From Desulfofustis sp964433645 (GTDB lineage Bacteria; Desulfobacterota; Desulfobulbia; Desulfobulbales; Desulfocapsaceae), in contig CAYSSK010000006.1 of assembly GCA_964433645.1 (NCBI GenBank), positions 1 through 64,000 of the forward strand: a stretch of 64,000 nt of DNA. Direction: 5' to 3'. Positions 17,205-25,385 of the stretch are shown here, piece by piece (positions within the stretch are counted from its first letter, which is position 1; each line of letters begins with the position of its first letter). The notes below the pieces were generated by a model that saw nothing but the letters and a program-made list of their open reading frames with translations, ran no database searches and was not told the DNA's origin. The position numbers and the translations under genes were made by a program.

Positions 17205-18125
17205 TCATGACAGGTAACGGATCTCGCCACTGTGTTCAACGATCCGACTGCCATCCGTCAAGGAAAGACAGAGGCCTCCGTCTTCGTTAACGCCGGTAGT
17301 CACCGCTCGGTATTGCGGCCGACTCAGTACATCGAAACCATAGACCACCCTCCGTCCGATCGAATCGCTCAGCTCGCGCCAGCGAACAAGCAACGGATGG
17401 TCGGCGCCGGCATCGATCCGCCCCCGCAGAGCCTGGTCTTCGTAATAATGAAGAAGCCCGACATTGAAAGTCAAAGCGGCCAGGAACCGGCAAGCGAATT
17501 CACCGAGATCGACACATCCGCTCCCGGCCAGGCTGAGGGAGGTGGCATCGTTGCGCAATTCGTCGGGAAAGGATTCATTGTTGACATTGATACCGAAACC
17601 GATCAGACAATACTCCTCCCCGGATCTCTCGCCGAGAAAGCTCTCGCAGAGAAACCCGCCGATTTTGCGGCCACCGATCAGTACATCGTTGACCCAGCGG
17701 ATGGTCGCTTCCGGGCAATACCCTCGCACCGCTTCACAGCAGGCAACTCCGACCGCCATGGGCAGCAGCCGAAACGAACGGGGCAGAAGGGTATTGACAA
17801 CGACCAGCGCCCCCCACAGGCCACCCGGCGGGGCGTGCCAGCTCCGGACAAAACGTCCGCGGGAACCGGTCAGCGATCCGGCGACAATGGTCGTTCCCGA
17901 AATCACCGACCTGCCTGCTTGCTCCAGCACCGCGATATGCTCACGAGCCCGTTGCATGGCCCTTTCCAGGCGCTCGTGCTGTTCAATGACACTGCCGACA
18001 AAAGCCCCGTAACGCATGATCTCGCCGGCTTCCCGGCCCAAGGGCCCGATGCGGCGCGCCGGCAGTTCAACATCCCGGCAGTAGGAAAGAAGACGGGCGG
18101 CAGTCAGGCCGTTGGTTGACATCAT
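17205..18125 (-). CDS. birA: Biotin-[carboxylase] ligase (BirA type, no repressor domain)
   Basis: A 306-residue enzyme that activates biotin with ATP and transfers it to a carrier lysine. The adenylate loop appears as GSRGRFVRSWHAPPGGLWGAL, and the catalytic region as IRWVNDVLIGGRKIGGFLCE. There is no N-terminal DNA-binding winged helix; instead about 85 extra residues of uncertain fold precede the ligase core. A GTG start 60 bases further upstream is also open; I prefer the ATG pair. It lies immediately after the biotinyl-domain gene, its likely substrate. Confidence 0.85.
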   Translation of the reverse strand: MMSTNGLTAARLLSYCRDVELPARRIGPLGREAGEIMRYGAFVGSVIEQHERLERAMQRAREHIAVLEQAGRSVISGTTIVAGSLTGSRGRFVRSWHAPPGGLWGALVVVNTLLPRSFRLLPMAVGVACCEAVRGYCPEATIRWVNDVLIGGRKIGGFLCESFLGERSGEEYCLIGFGINVNNESFPDELRNDATSLSLAGSGCVDLGEFACRFLAALTFNVGLLHYYEDQALRGRIDAGADHPLLVRWRELSDSIGRRVVYGFDVLSRPQYRAVTTGVNEDGGLCLSLTDGSRIVEHSGEIRYLS

Positions 18126-18192
18126 ACCCTGCCGGCGCCACCACTGATCGGCGGGGGCAAGCGAAACAGTACCTGCCGGGAACACCGGGCCA

Positions 18193-18846
18193 TCAGATAT
18201 TGTCCCACTCCGCCTTGACCCGGGTGATCACTTTCTGGATAAGCGGCACTTTGTCGGCGCCGCACACGCCGATCAACGGTTCGCCCTGATCGACCGAAAC
18301 CCCGGGCTCGAAATAGACCGAATGGACAACCCCTTCCTCTCCGGCGTAATAAACAGGCGTGTCCCGTTTCATGAGCGACATGGTCAGAATCTCTTCACCG
18401 GGCTTGATGGTAACCGAACGCGCCCCCTTTTTATCGATCCGGGACTGGACGTCCAGCGCGAAAAAATATTTGGCCGTTTCCGGCGCTCTGAACAGATAGA
18501 GCACCTCTTTCAGAATTTTTTCGATGATATCCTTTTTTTTCAGCGGATAACGGATAGTCATCAATGCCTCGCCGGCCTCAACGAAACAACCATCGAGATC
18601 CGCTTTAAGTTCCGAAACGATGCCCGAGATCGGAGAGCAAAGCGGCTTGCGGTTGTTTTCCCGGGTGATCTCGAGCAGCATCGTGCCCGGGATATGCAGC
18701 CATTCTCCGCTCGGCGCATCGACGGCCTGCCCCTTATCGACCTGATAGTTGATCACCCCGGTATGCGGTGCCCGCACTTGAATATAGTTGTACGGATCGG
18801 AGCGGTACTTGGCGAGTATTTCATCAAAATCAATTTCGTTTGACAT
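18193..18846 (-). CDS. Double biotinyl/lipoyl-domain carrier protein
   Basis: A 217-residue cytoplasmic protein with two tandem biotinyl/lipoyl-like folds. The first spans about 20-100 (IQVRAPHTGVINYQV... SPISGIVSEL); the second about 145-197 (LTMSLMKRDTPVYYAGEEGVV... VDQGEPLIGV). The candidate modified residue is Lys160 in LMKR, replacing the usual AMKM. The adjacent biotin ligase supports biotinylation. It could be the carrier of an acyl-CoA carboxylase encoded elsewhere; no carboxylase subunits are nearby. Confidence 0.72.
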   Translation of the reverse strand: MSNEIDFDEILAKYRSDPYNYIQVRAPHTGVINYQVDKGQAVDAPSGEWLHIPGTMLLEITRENNRKPLCSPISGIVSELKADLDGCFVEAGEALMTIRYPLKKKDIIEKILKEVLYLFRAPETAKYFFALDVQSRIDKKGARSVTIKPGEEILTMSLMKRDTPVYYAGEEGVVHSVYFEPGVSVDQGEPLIGVCGADKVPLIQKVITRVKAEWDNI

Positions 18847-18906
18847 AAGCTGTCCAGCGTTCTTTGCAGGATCTTCCTGAGCCCTGAGAAGCGTAGAAGG
18901 ACCCGG

Positions 18907-19425
18907 TTAATGGTGGGGCTGGTGGGTATCGTGAACGACGAGCGGCCGAGCCGGACCACGCGCATCGACAATCCGGCAGGTCACGGCCGCAGGATCCACC
19001 AGATGAGAAACATAGCGCTGCCGTTCAAGGATAAAGCTCTCTTGGCTGCCGGCCGGCACCGTGTCGTAGATCTCCCAGCGGTCGACACCTCGCCTCTTTC
19101 CGGATCGATCGAAAAGTTCGCAGGCAATGACCGGGTCACGCAGCTGACGATCACCGTTGTTTGCCAACGTGAAAACGGCGTGCACCCGGTTGCCGACCTG
19201 ATGCAGGTCGAAACGATAATCGACGAGTTCGAGATGCCTGCCGATTGTCGCGACGCGCGGTTCCGGCATGACGCTCTGCTCGAGCAAGCCGACACTATCC
19301 GGCGCCTCGGCGACACGCTTTATCCCGTAACCGATAAGCAGCACGATCAGCAGGCACAGCACGACATTGGCCCATTGTTTCAGGCGATTTTCAGACAGGC
19401 GTGAAGAGGTATCGGGTGTTTCCAT
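18907..19425 (-). CDS. Single-pass membrane protein of unknown function
   Basis: A 172-residue protein with a cytoplasmic N terminus, one transmembrane helix at about 20-40 and a periplasmic beta-rich domain (LVDYRFDLHQVGNRVHAVFTLAN... RDPVIACELFDRSG) resembling FxLYD/DUF2393-type immunoglobulin-like folds. The tail is His-rich (HDTHQPHH). AAGGGGG precedes the ATG. Probably co-transcribed with the biotin carrier 60 bases on. Function not recognised. Confidence 0.65.
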   Translation of the reverse strand: METPDTSSRLSENRLKQWANVVLCLLIVLLIGYGIKRVAEAPDSVGLLEQSVMPEPRVATIGRHLELVDYRFDLHQVGNRVHAVFTLANNGDRQLRDPVIACELFDRSGKRRGVDRWEIYDTVPAGSQESFILERQRYVSHLVDPAAVTCRIVDARGPARPLVVHDTHQPHH

Positions 19426-19743
19426 CACATCCCCCTTGGCAGAAGATTTGACAACCGGACAGCCGCCGGCGGGCCGTCAGAGCTCAGGCGTCGTCGACCG
19501 AAGCTGACACCATCCGTTGTCGCAATCCCGTCAGCGTAGCTATATACTTTCATATCTACCCGATGGCAACCCCATTTTCCAGCACTTCCGGGCTGCCGGG
19601 AGCACTGCGGCAGCGATTGCCGGCGCCGCATTTTATCTAGGCATTTACCGCAGATTCATTTACGCTGGGGGTGGAATCATTGATGCCGCCAGTCATCATC
19701 GACTCCTTTGTGCTCCCACAACCAACCCATCACGGAAAAAGCC
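19426..19743. other. Divergent intergenic region without a gene
   Basis: This 318-base space lies between the minus-strand membrane-protein gene and ydbH. I see no convincing ORF. It contains a short hairpin (CCGG-gctg-CCGG) bounded by two direct AGCACT copies near 19.58-19.61 kb. It presumably holds promoters for both directions, but no strong -35/-10 pair stands out. Confidence 0.5.
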
Positions 19744-22299
19744 ATGACAAAACTACTTCGCCGACTGGCCGCCGGTCTGGTTCTTGCCGCGGTCGCCGTC
19801 GCCCTGCTCTTTCTGTTGGCTCCCTTCGTGCTGAATACCTGGCTGCTGCCCGTTCTTCTCTCTGAGCTGCCGAAAAACGATCAGGTGCTGAGCATCGACC
19901 GGCTCACCCCCTTTTCTGCGAGCGGCTCCCTGCATCTGGGTGAGTCAGACCAACCGGGTTTAGCCGTTCCCCGTTTGGCGCTGCGGTTTTCGCCGCTGGA
20001 ATTGCTCAGAAAACAGGTCCGCGCCCTGACTATCGACCACGCCGCCCTGCACCTCCAGCGACGCGGTGATCGCATCATCATCTCCGGGTTATCCCCGAAG
20101 GCCCCCCCGGAAAACCGAAGCGCCGCCGCCCCGCTCGCCTTGCCGTTTATCGTCGATCGTCTGATTCTCAAACAGTGCAGCCTGATCCTGCATGAGGCCG
20201 GACACCCGCCGCTGCGCCTGAGCATCTCGGCCGATCTCTCCGTTTCCTCGACGCGCGGCAGCAGTGGCGCCTACCGTCTCGAGTCGGTGGCCGGGTCCTT
20301 TTTTCTTGCCGACCTGCTGGCAGCCCGCGGCACCCTTGATCTCAGCGCCATCGACGACGGTTATCGACTGTCGCTGAACCTGGCAGGCTCCGAGACCAAC
20401 GTGCCCTCCCACTTCATTCCGCCGCTATTGCAAGGATTACGGCTCGGTTCCTTTACCGCTGCGCTCTCCCTGTCGCTCGCCGACAATCTGGTCGCACCGA
20501 CCGCCCTCGACCTGCAGGCCACCTTCGACGAGCCGGCCCTGACTCTCGGCCCCCTGAGCCTGACGGGAGCGGAAGAGTCCGGCACGATCCGGCTGAGTGT
20601 GAATGGCCCGCCGTCCGCTGTGCGCTATGAACTCTCTCCGCTGCTCCTCTCCACCCCGGAGCTCAGGCTGCAGGCCGAACCCCGCGGCTCCCTGACCGCC
20701 GGTCGGGACGGCTTGCTGTTTACCGGTGAGGCCGACATACTGGCAACACGGGCCGCCGAGAAGCTGCCCCTGGCCCTGTCCTGGCAGGGCGAAAAGCAAC
20801 AAAACGGCACCTGGCACCTGAACATCGACGGCCGGGCCGGCAGTCAAGCGCCGCTGACGATCTTCGGCTCGGCAGCGGCCGTCGCCGTGCCGGCGGTGAC
20901 CCTGCACGCCGAACTGACGGGCCGCCCTCGACAGCTGGCCGCCCGTATCGACGTGGAACTGCCGCGGGTCGACCTGCTTCATGGTACCGGCGAAACGAGG
21001 CTCACCGGGACTACAGCCCGGCTGCAACTCGAGCATCGTGACGGCATGACCGGTGGAGACCTGCACGGCGCCGTTAACCAGGCATTGCTGTCCGATCAAG
21101 ATATGCATTTCGACGGTGTCGAGTTGTCGCTGCCGTTTATGCTGCCTTCACCGGGGGCGGCCGGTGACGAGGCGGGCGGTGCCGGCTCTTTTGTCATCAC
21201 TTCCGTCGGCAGATCGGGCACGCCGCTGGGAACCTTTGCCGCGACGATCCGTCAGCGCCGCGAGCACATTGATCTTGACGGCACCCTGCAAGCCGCCTTT
21301 GAGCCCCACCCCGAATTGCACGTGTCCGGTTCGGTCCGGCCGGCCGCCGGGCAATTCGAGATATCCTGGCAGCTGCCTGCGACGAGCATTGACTCCTCGC
21401 TGCTGCCGGTCATCTCCGGAATCCCCGAGCAGCTCGGTTTTACCGGCACCCTGTCGGCGGACGGCTCCCTGCACCGGCGCGCCGGCCGCCTGGACGGCTC
21501 GCTGGCGGTTGCCCTGCACGACGGGACCATCACGCACGACGAGCCCCACCTGAATGTCACCGCCCTCGACTGTTCATTGACACTGCCGCGCCTGCCGGAG
21601 CTCAGATCATCGCCAAGTCAGCACTGCACCGCCGCCCGGATCGATATCGGCACCCTGCAGTTCGCCGCGACCGACATCACCTATCGCCTGGAAGATCCGC
21701 GCACCGTTTTTATCGAGAAAAGCCGGCTCAGCTGGTGCCGGGGAACATTGGAGTCGGGCAGTATCCGGCTTTCGACAATCGACCCGGAAATCGACACCGT
21801 GCTCTATTCGAGCCGCATCAATTTCGCCGACCTGCTCAACCAGTTCGGTTTCGACCAGACCGAGGGCGACGGGGCGCTCAACGGCAAACTGCCGCTGAAG
21901 TGGTCGGGCGGTCAACTCGTTATCGATGACGGTTTTCTGTTTTCGACCCCCGGAGCAGGTGGTATAGTGCGCTTTACCAATACCGACCTGCTCCGTCAGG
22001 GAATCGGCGACGTGCAGCAGGCCGGTTCCCTCGGCTACTCGCTGAAAGCCCTCGAGGATTTCGCCTACAACTGGTCGAGGCTGTCGTTCAACAGCTCCGG
22101 AGACGAGTTGCTGATGACCATGGAACTCGACGGCCGGCCGCGCACGCCGCTGCCCTATGCGTTCAAAGACGGGATGCTGGTCGAAGCGGAGCAGGGCAAC
22201 CTGGACTATCCGATCAGACTGGATGTCAACCTGCGTCTGCCGCTGGCCGAGTTGCTGCGGATCGGCTACGACGTCAAATCGATCATGGGAAACAATTGA
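19744..22299 (+). CDS. ydbH: YdbH-like inter-membrane phospholipid transport protein (AsmA/TamB superfamily)
   Basis: An 851-residue protein with an N-terminal membrane anchor (about 8-32) followed by a long periplasmic beta-rich body typical of the DctA-YdbH family. E. coli YdbH is one of three redundant AsmA-like bridges (with TamB and YhdP) that carry phospholipids to the outer membrane. The C terminus (FNSSGDELLMTMELDGRP...GNLDYPIRLDVNLRLPL) is the family's most conserved part. The identification is strongly supported by ynbE and ydbL directly downstream, the same gene order as in E. coli. Confidence 0.88.
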   Translation: MTKLLRRLAAGLVLAAVAVALLFLLAPFVLNTWLLPVLLSELPKNDQVLSIDRLTPFSASGSLHLGESDQPGLAVPRLALRFSPLELLRKQVRALTIDHAALHLQRRGDRIIISGLSPKAPPENRSAAAPLALPFIVDRLILKQCSLILHEAGHPPLRLSISADLSVSSTRGSSGAYRLESVAGSFFLADLLAARGTLDLSAIDDGYRLSLNLAGSETNVPSHFIPPLLQGLRLGSFTAALSLSLADNLVAPTALDLQATFDEPALTLGPLSLTGAEESGTIRLSVNGPPSAVRYELSPLLLSTPELRLQAEPRGSLTAGRDGLLFTGEADILATRAAEKLPLALSWQGEKQQNGTWHLNIDGRAGSQAPLTIFGSAAAVAVPAVTLHAELTGRPRQLAARIDVELPRVDLLHGTGETRLTGTTARLQLEHRDGMTGGDLHGAVNQALLSDQDMHFDGVELSLPFMLPSPGAAGDEAGGAGSFVITSVGRSGTPLGTFAATIRQRREHIDLDGTLQAAFEPHPELHVSGSVRPAAGQFEISWQLPATSIDSSLLPVISGIPEQLGFTGTLSADGSLHRRAGRLDGSLAVALHDGTITHDEPHLNVTALDCSLTLPRLPELRSSPSQHCTAARIDIGTLQFAATDITYRLEDPRTVFIEKSRLSWCRGTLESGSIRLSTIDPEIDTVLYSSRINFADLLNQFGFDQTEGDGALNGKLPLKWSGGQLVIDDGFLFSTPGAGGIVRFTNTDLLRQGIGDVQQAGSLGYSLKALEDFAYNWSRLSFNSSGDELLMTMELDGRPRTPLPYAFKDGMLVEAEQGNLDYPIRLDVNLRLPLAELLRIGYDVKSIMGNN

Positions 22300-22300
22300 G

Positions 22301-22504
22301 ATGAAGTACCGTTACGTTTGCCTGCTGCTGACTGGGGCGGCCCTGTCCGGGCTGCTGTTGTCGTGCACCAGACACGAGGTCGAAGTCAAGCCCTTGGAAA
22401 TCAAACCGATTCACATCACCATCGACGTCAATGTCAAAGTTGACCGGGCCCTCGACGATTTCTTCAGTGATATCGACGAAGCGGCCGAGGACGTCAAGCA
22501 ATAA
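22301..22504 (+). CDS. ynbE: YnbE-family outer-membrane lipoprotein
   Basis: A 67-residue lipoprotein: signal peptide with lipobox LLLSC, so the mature Cys is about residue 22. The mature part contains the conserved HEVEVKPLEIKPIHITIDVNVK-type beta segment and an acidic tail. In E. coli YnbE stacks onto the C terminus of YdbH and joins it to the outer membrane. It starts 1 base after the ydbH stop, so it is translationally coupled. Confidence 0.88.
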   Translation: MKYRYVCLLLTGAALSGLLLSCTRHEVEVKPLEIKPIHITIDVNVKVDRALDDFFSDIDEAAEDVKQ

Positions 22505-22529
22505 TCCCATCCGCCCCCGGAGGTTCTCC

Positions 22530-22904
22530 ATGCGTTGCCAACACTGCACCGCCGTCATTTTTACGCTCCTGATCACCCTGCTCTGGTGTGCCGCACCGGC
22601 CGCATCCGCTTCGATCAAAGATCGAATGAAGGCGCGATTGCCGACGATTATCGCCCTGAAGGACCAGGGCGTGATCGGCGAAAACGGTCAGGGATACCTG
22701 GAATATCGAAGCGGCGACAAGCCACAGCAGCAGATTGTCCAGGCGGAAAACAACGATCGCCGACTCGTCTACGCCGCAATTGCCAAGAAACAAGGGGTCG
22801 ACATCGACCTCGTCGGCCAGCGGCGAGCCAAGCAACTCGCCGAAAATGGCGAGTCGGGACACTGGTTCCGCCCCGCCGACGGCAGCTGGTATCAGAAAAA
22901 ATAG
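22530..22904 (+). CDS. ydbL: YdbL-family (DUF1318) periplasmic protein
   Basis: A 124-residue secreted protein: signal peptide to about residue 27 (AAPAASA), then a compact DUF1318 domain (IKDRMKARLPTIIALKDQGVIGENGQGYLEYR). It is the third member of the ydbH-ynbE-ydbL set; the E. coli homologue is reported to keep YnbE from forming excess oligomers. GGAGG precedes the ATG. The C terminus ends with SWYQKK, typical for the family. Confidence 0.88.
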   Translation: MRCQHCTAVIFTLLITLLWCAAPAASASIKDRMKARLPTIIALKDQGVIGENGQGYLEYRSGDKPQQQIVQAENNDRRLVYAAIAKKQGVDIDLVGQRRAKQLAENGESGHWFRPADGSWYQKK

Positions 22905-22911
22905 CCCCGCC

Positions 22912-23658
22912 ATGGAGTCATCTTCCGCCCTGCCCGCCGATCGATTATACCGAGCCGATACCGTACCCGAAGATTTCGCCTTCAGCGATCGGGTGGTCGA
23001 GGTCTTCGACGATATGCTCGACCGTTCCGTGCCCTTTTATCAGGAGGTGATCAAGGCCACCGCACACCTGCTTCGCCGTCACCTGGATCCGGGAGATACC
23101 GTCTGCGATCTCGGCTGCGCCACCGGTACCTCGCTGCTGCAAATCGCCCGCCTCCTCGACGACCGGGACCTGCGCCTGGTCGGCCTGGACAGCTCACCGG
23201 CGATGCTGGAAAAGGCTCGGCTCAAGGCGGAGATGTATAGTCGCCGACACAGCATTCACTTCTGTCTGGAAGACATCAACCGGATCGAGCGTCCCGGAAC
23301 CGCGGCCTTTATCGTCAACTATACGCTGCAGTTCATCAGGCCGCTGCTGCGGCCTGCCCTGGTTGAGCGGCTGTTTGCCAACCTCAGGCCCGGCGGGCTG
23401 CTGATCGTCAGTGAAAAAACGATCCTGCCTGATGGCCGCTTGAACCGCAGCTTTATCGACATCTACCACGACCTGAAGCGGGAACGCGGCTATTCCGAAC
23501 TGGAAATCGCCCGCAAACGGGAAGCCCTGGAAAATATCCTGATCCCGTTTTCCGTCGAGGAGAATACCGCCCTGCTGGGCAACGCCGGGTTCAATCCGGT
23601 CACTCCTTTTTTCCAATGGTTCAATTTCTCTTCCTTTGTCGCCTGTAAACCGGCCTGA
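22912..23658 (+). CDS. cmoA: Carboxy-S-adenosyl-L-methionine synthase
   Basis: A 248-residue SAM-fold enzyme that converts SAM and prephenate to carboxy-SAM. Characteristic stretches are FAFSDRVVEVFDDMLDRSVPFY, VCDLGCATGTSLLQIA, NYTLQFIRP and the C-terminal FFQWFNFSSFVA. Carboxy-SAM is used by CmoB to make 5-carboxymethoxyuridine at position 34 of tRNAs. It lies 7 bases after ydbL and 12 before cmoB. Confidence 0.94.
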   Translation: MESSSALPADRLYRADTVPEDFAFSDRVVEVFDDMLDRSVPFYQEVIKATAHLLRRHLDPGDTVCDLGCATGTSLLQIARLLDDRDLRLVGLDSSPAMLEKARLKAEMYSRRHSIHFCLEDINRIERPGTAAFIVNYTLQFIRPLLRPALVERLFANLRPGGLLIVSEKTILPDGRLNRSFIDIYHDLKRERGYSELEIARKREALENILIPFSVEENTALLGNAGFNPVTPFFQWFNFSSFVACKPA

Positions 23659-23670
23659 CCGGAGGCCGGC

Positions 23671-24636
23671 ATGGAGTATCTCAACAGATTGCCCGCCGCT
23701 GTCAGGCGCGCCGACATCGAGGCCGTTCTGCGGGATCGACACCGGTGGGCGGGGCAGCCCAAAAAAGGATTTCTCAGATACCGCCGACCCGCCGAATTTC
23801 TCGCTCGATTCCGCGCCGGCAGTGCCGACGGCAGCACGGACGTGGTGCGCATCGGGCACGCCGACGAGGTATCGCCACCAATCCGGCAACAGATCGAAGA
23901 CCAGCTCAAGGCCTTCATGCCCTGGCGGAAAGGCCCGTTTTCGGTCTTCGGCGTCGATATCGACGCCGAGTGGCGCAGCGAGCGTAAATGGCGCCGGGTT
24001 GTGCCCGCCTTGCCCGACCTGACCGGCAAGGTCGTTGCCGATATCGGTTGCAACAACGGCTACTACCTGTTTCGCCTGAGTGCTCATCAGCCGCTGCTGG
24101 CGCTGGGTTTCGAACCGTCGGTCCAACACTATTACTGTTTTCAGGCCCTCAACTCCATGGCCGGTTTTAGCAACCTGGCCGTCGACCTGCTGGGCATCGA
24201 ACAGATTGGTTTGTTTCCGGAAACCTTTGACCTCATTTTACTGATGGGCGTCATCTATCACCGGGTCTCGCCGGTCGAGGCCCTGCGCGATCTGTTCACC
24301 GCCCTGAAACCCGGCGGCCGCCTGATCGTCGAATCCCAGGCAATTCCCGGCGACGATCCGATTGCTCTGTTCCCGGAGAAAACCTATGCCAAGGTACCCG
24401 GCACCTATTTCGTGCCGACCGGCGCCTGCCTGGCCAATTGGCTGCACCGAGCCGGTTTCTCGGAAGCAAAACTGTTTGCCGCCCACCCGATGAGTTCTGC
24501 CGAACAACGGCGTACCGAGTGGATGGCCTTTGAGTCGTTTGAGGACTTCATCGATCCGAACGATCCGTCAAAAACGGTGGAAGGCCACCCCGCCCCCTGG
24601 CGGGTCTTCCTCAGCGCGGAAAAGAGGAAACGATGA
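23671..24636 (+). CDS. cmoB: tRNA U34 carboxymethyltransferase
   Basis: A 321-residue enzyme that uses carboxy-SAM to carboxymethylate 5-hydroxyuridine-34, forming cmo5U. Motifs: RKGPFSVFGVDIDAEWRSERKW, GKVVADIGCNNGYY, LLMGVIYHRVSPVEALRDL and the KTYAKVPGTYFVPT substrate loop. Length matches E. coli CmoB (323). GGAGG precedes the ATG. Pairs functionally with cmoA just upstream. Confidence 0.94.
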   Translation: MEYLNRLPAAVRRADIEAVLRDRHRWAGQPKKGFLRYRRPAEFLARFRAGSADGSTDVVRIGHADEVSPPIRQQIEDQLKAFMPWRKGPFSVFGVDIDAEWRSERKWRRVVPALPDLTGKVVADIGCNNGYYLFRLSAHQPLLALGFEPSVQHYYCFQALNSMAGFSNLAVDLLGIEQIGLFPETFDLILLMGVIYHRVSPVEALRDLFTALKPGGRLIVESQAIPGDDPIALFPEKTYAKVPGTYFVPTGACLANWLHRAGFSEAKLFAAHPMSSAEQRRTEWMAFESFEDFIDPNDPSKTVEGHPAPWRVFLSAEKRKR

Positions 24637-24754
24637 AAAAAGAACGGAAAATGGCTTCCGGCCACCATCGCACGGTTGCCTTTCTTCACAGCTGTATTAT
24701 AGAATCGAGACCGATGCACAGCTGTTTTTGTCAAACATCAACGAGGATCATCTC

Positions 24755-25297
24755 ATGAATCCGGAAAATTGCACGCTTTACAGCGGCGGCCTGAAAGGCG
24801 CCGAGACCGTCTTTGGTGAAACCGCCGAGAAATTCAACGTCAAGGAAGTCATCTACACCTTTGAGGGCCATAAACTGGCCCGGGATAAAAACACCCGGGT
24901 GCTGACCGAAGAAGAACTCGAACGTGGTGACATCAGTATGGAACTTGCATCCCGCATGATGCACCGGACCTACTACGAGACAGAGAAGATCCGCAAGGTC
25001 CTGCAGACCATTTTTCACATGGTCAACAGCGGCTACCAGGTATTCGTCGTCGGCAGTATCCAGGAAGACGGCTCGGTAAAGGGCGGAACCGGCTGGGCCG
25101 TGCAACTCGCCAAAATCTTCAACCGCCCCCTGCATGTTTTCGATCAGCCCAAGGAAAAATGGTACACATGGCAAGACGGCTGGCAGGAAGACCACCCCCA
25201 GATCAAATACGATACCTTCGTCGGCTCCGGAACCAGATATCTCAGCGATGCCGGGCGAGCCGCCATCGAGAAGCTGTTTGCCGACAGCTTCGCCTGA
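24755..25297 (+). CDS. SLOG-like (cpYpsA-type) nucleotide-binding protein, function unknown
   Basis: A 180-residue soluble protein with a Rossmann-like pattern: YSGGLKGAETVFGETAEKF at the N terminus, a central helix, QVFVVGSIQEDGSVKGGTGWAVQLAK (GGTG loop) and RPLHVFDQPKEKWYTW. This resembles SLOG/LOG superfamily proteins, including the putative molybdenum-carrier and YpsA-like groups that bind nucleotides or nucleotide-derived ligands. The family call is by pattern only. It follows cmoB by 118 bases and converges on a ModF-like ATPase. Confidence 0.6.
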   Translation: MNPENCTLYSGGLKGAETVFGETAEKFNVKEVIYTFEGHKLARDKNTRVLTEEELERGDISMELASRMMHRTYYETEKIRKVLQTIFHMVNSGYQVFVVGSIQEDGSVKGGTGWAVQLAKIFNRPLHVFDQPKEKWYTWQDGWQEDHPQIKYDTFVGSGTRYLSDAGRAAIEKLFADSFA

Positions 25298-25317
25298 TCG
25301 GCGCCTCCGTCCCTCCT

Positions 25318-25357
25318 GGCAGGCAGCACCGGCGGCCGCCCACCGGTCCGCCGCCTG
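25318..25357. terminator. GC-rich hairpin between convergent genes
   Basis: CAGGC and GGCGG pair with CCGCC and GCCTG to give a long interrupted stem in the 88-base space between two convergent genes. There is no T run on either side, so a termination role is only suggested by position. Confidence 0.35.
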
Positions 25358-25385
25358 TTGCCACCCCGGCCTGTCGCCAGCAGGT

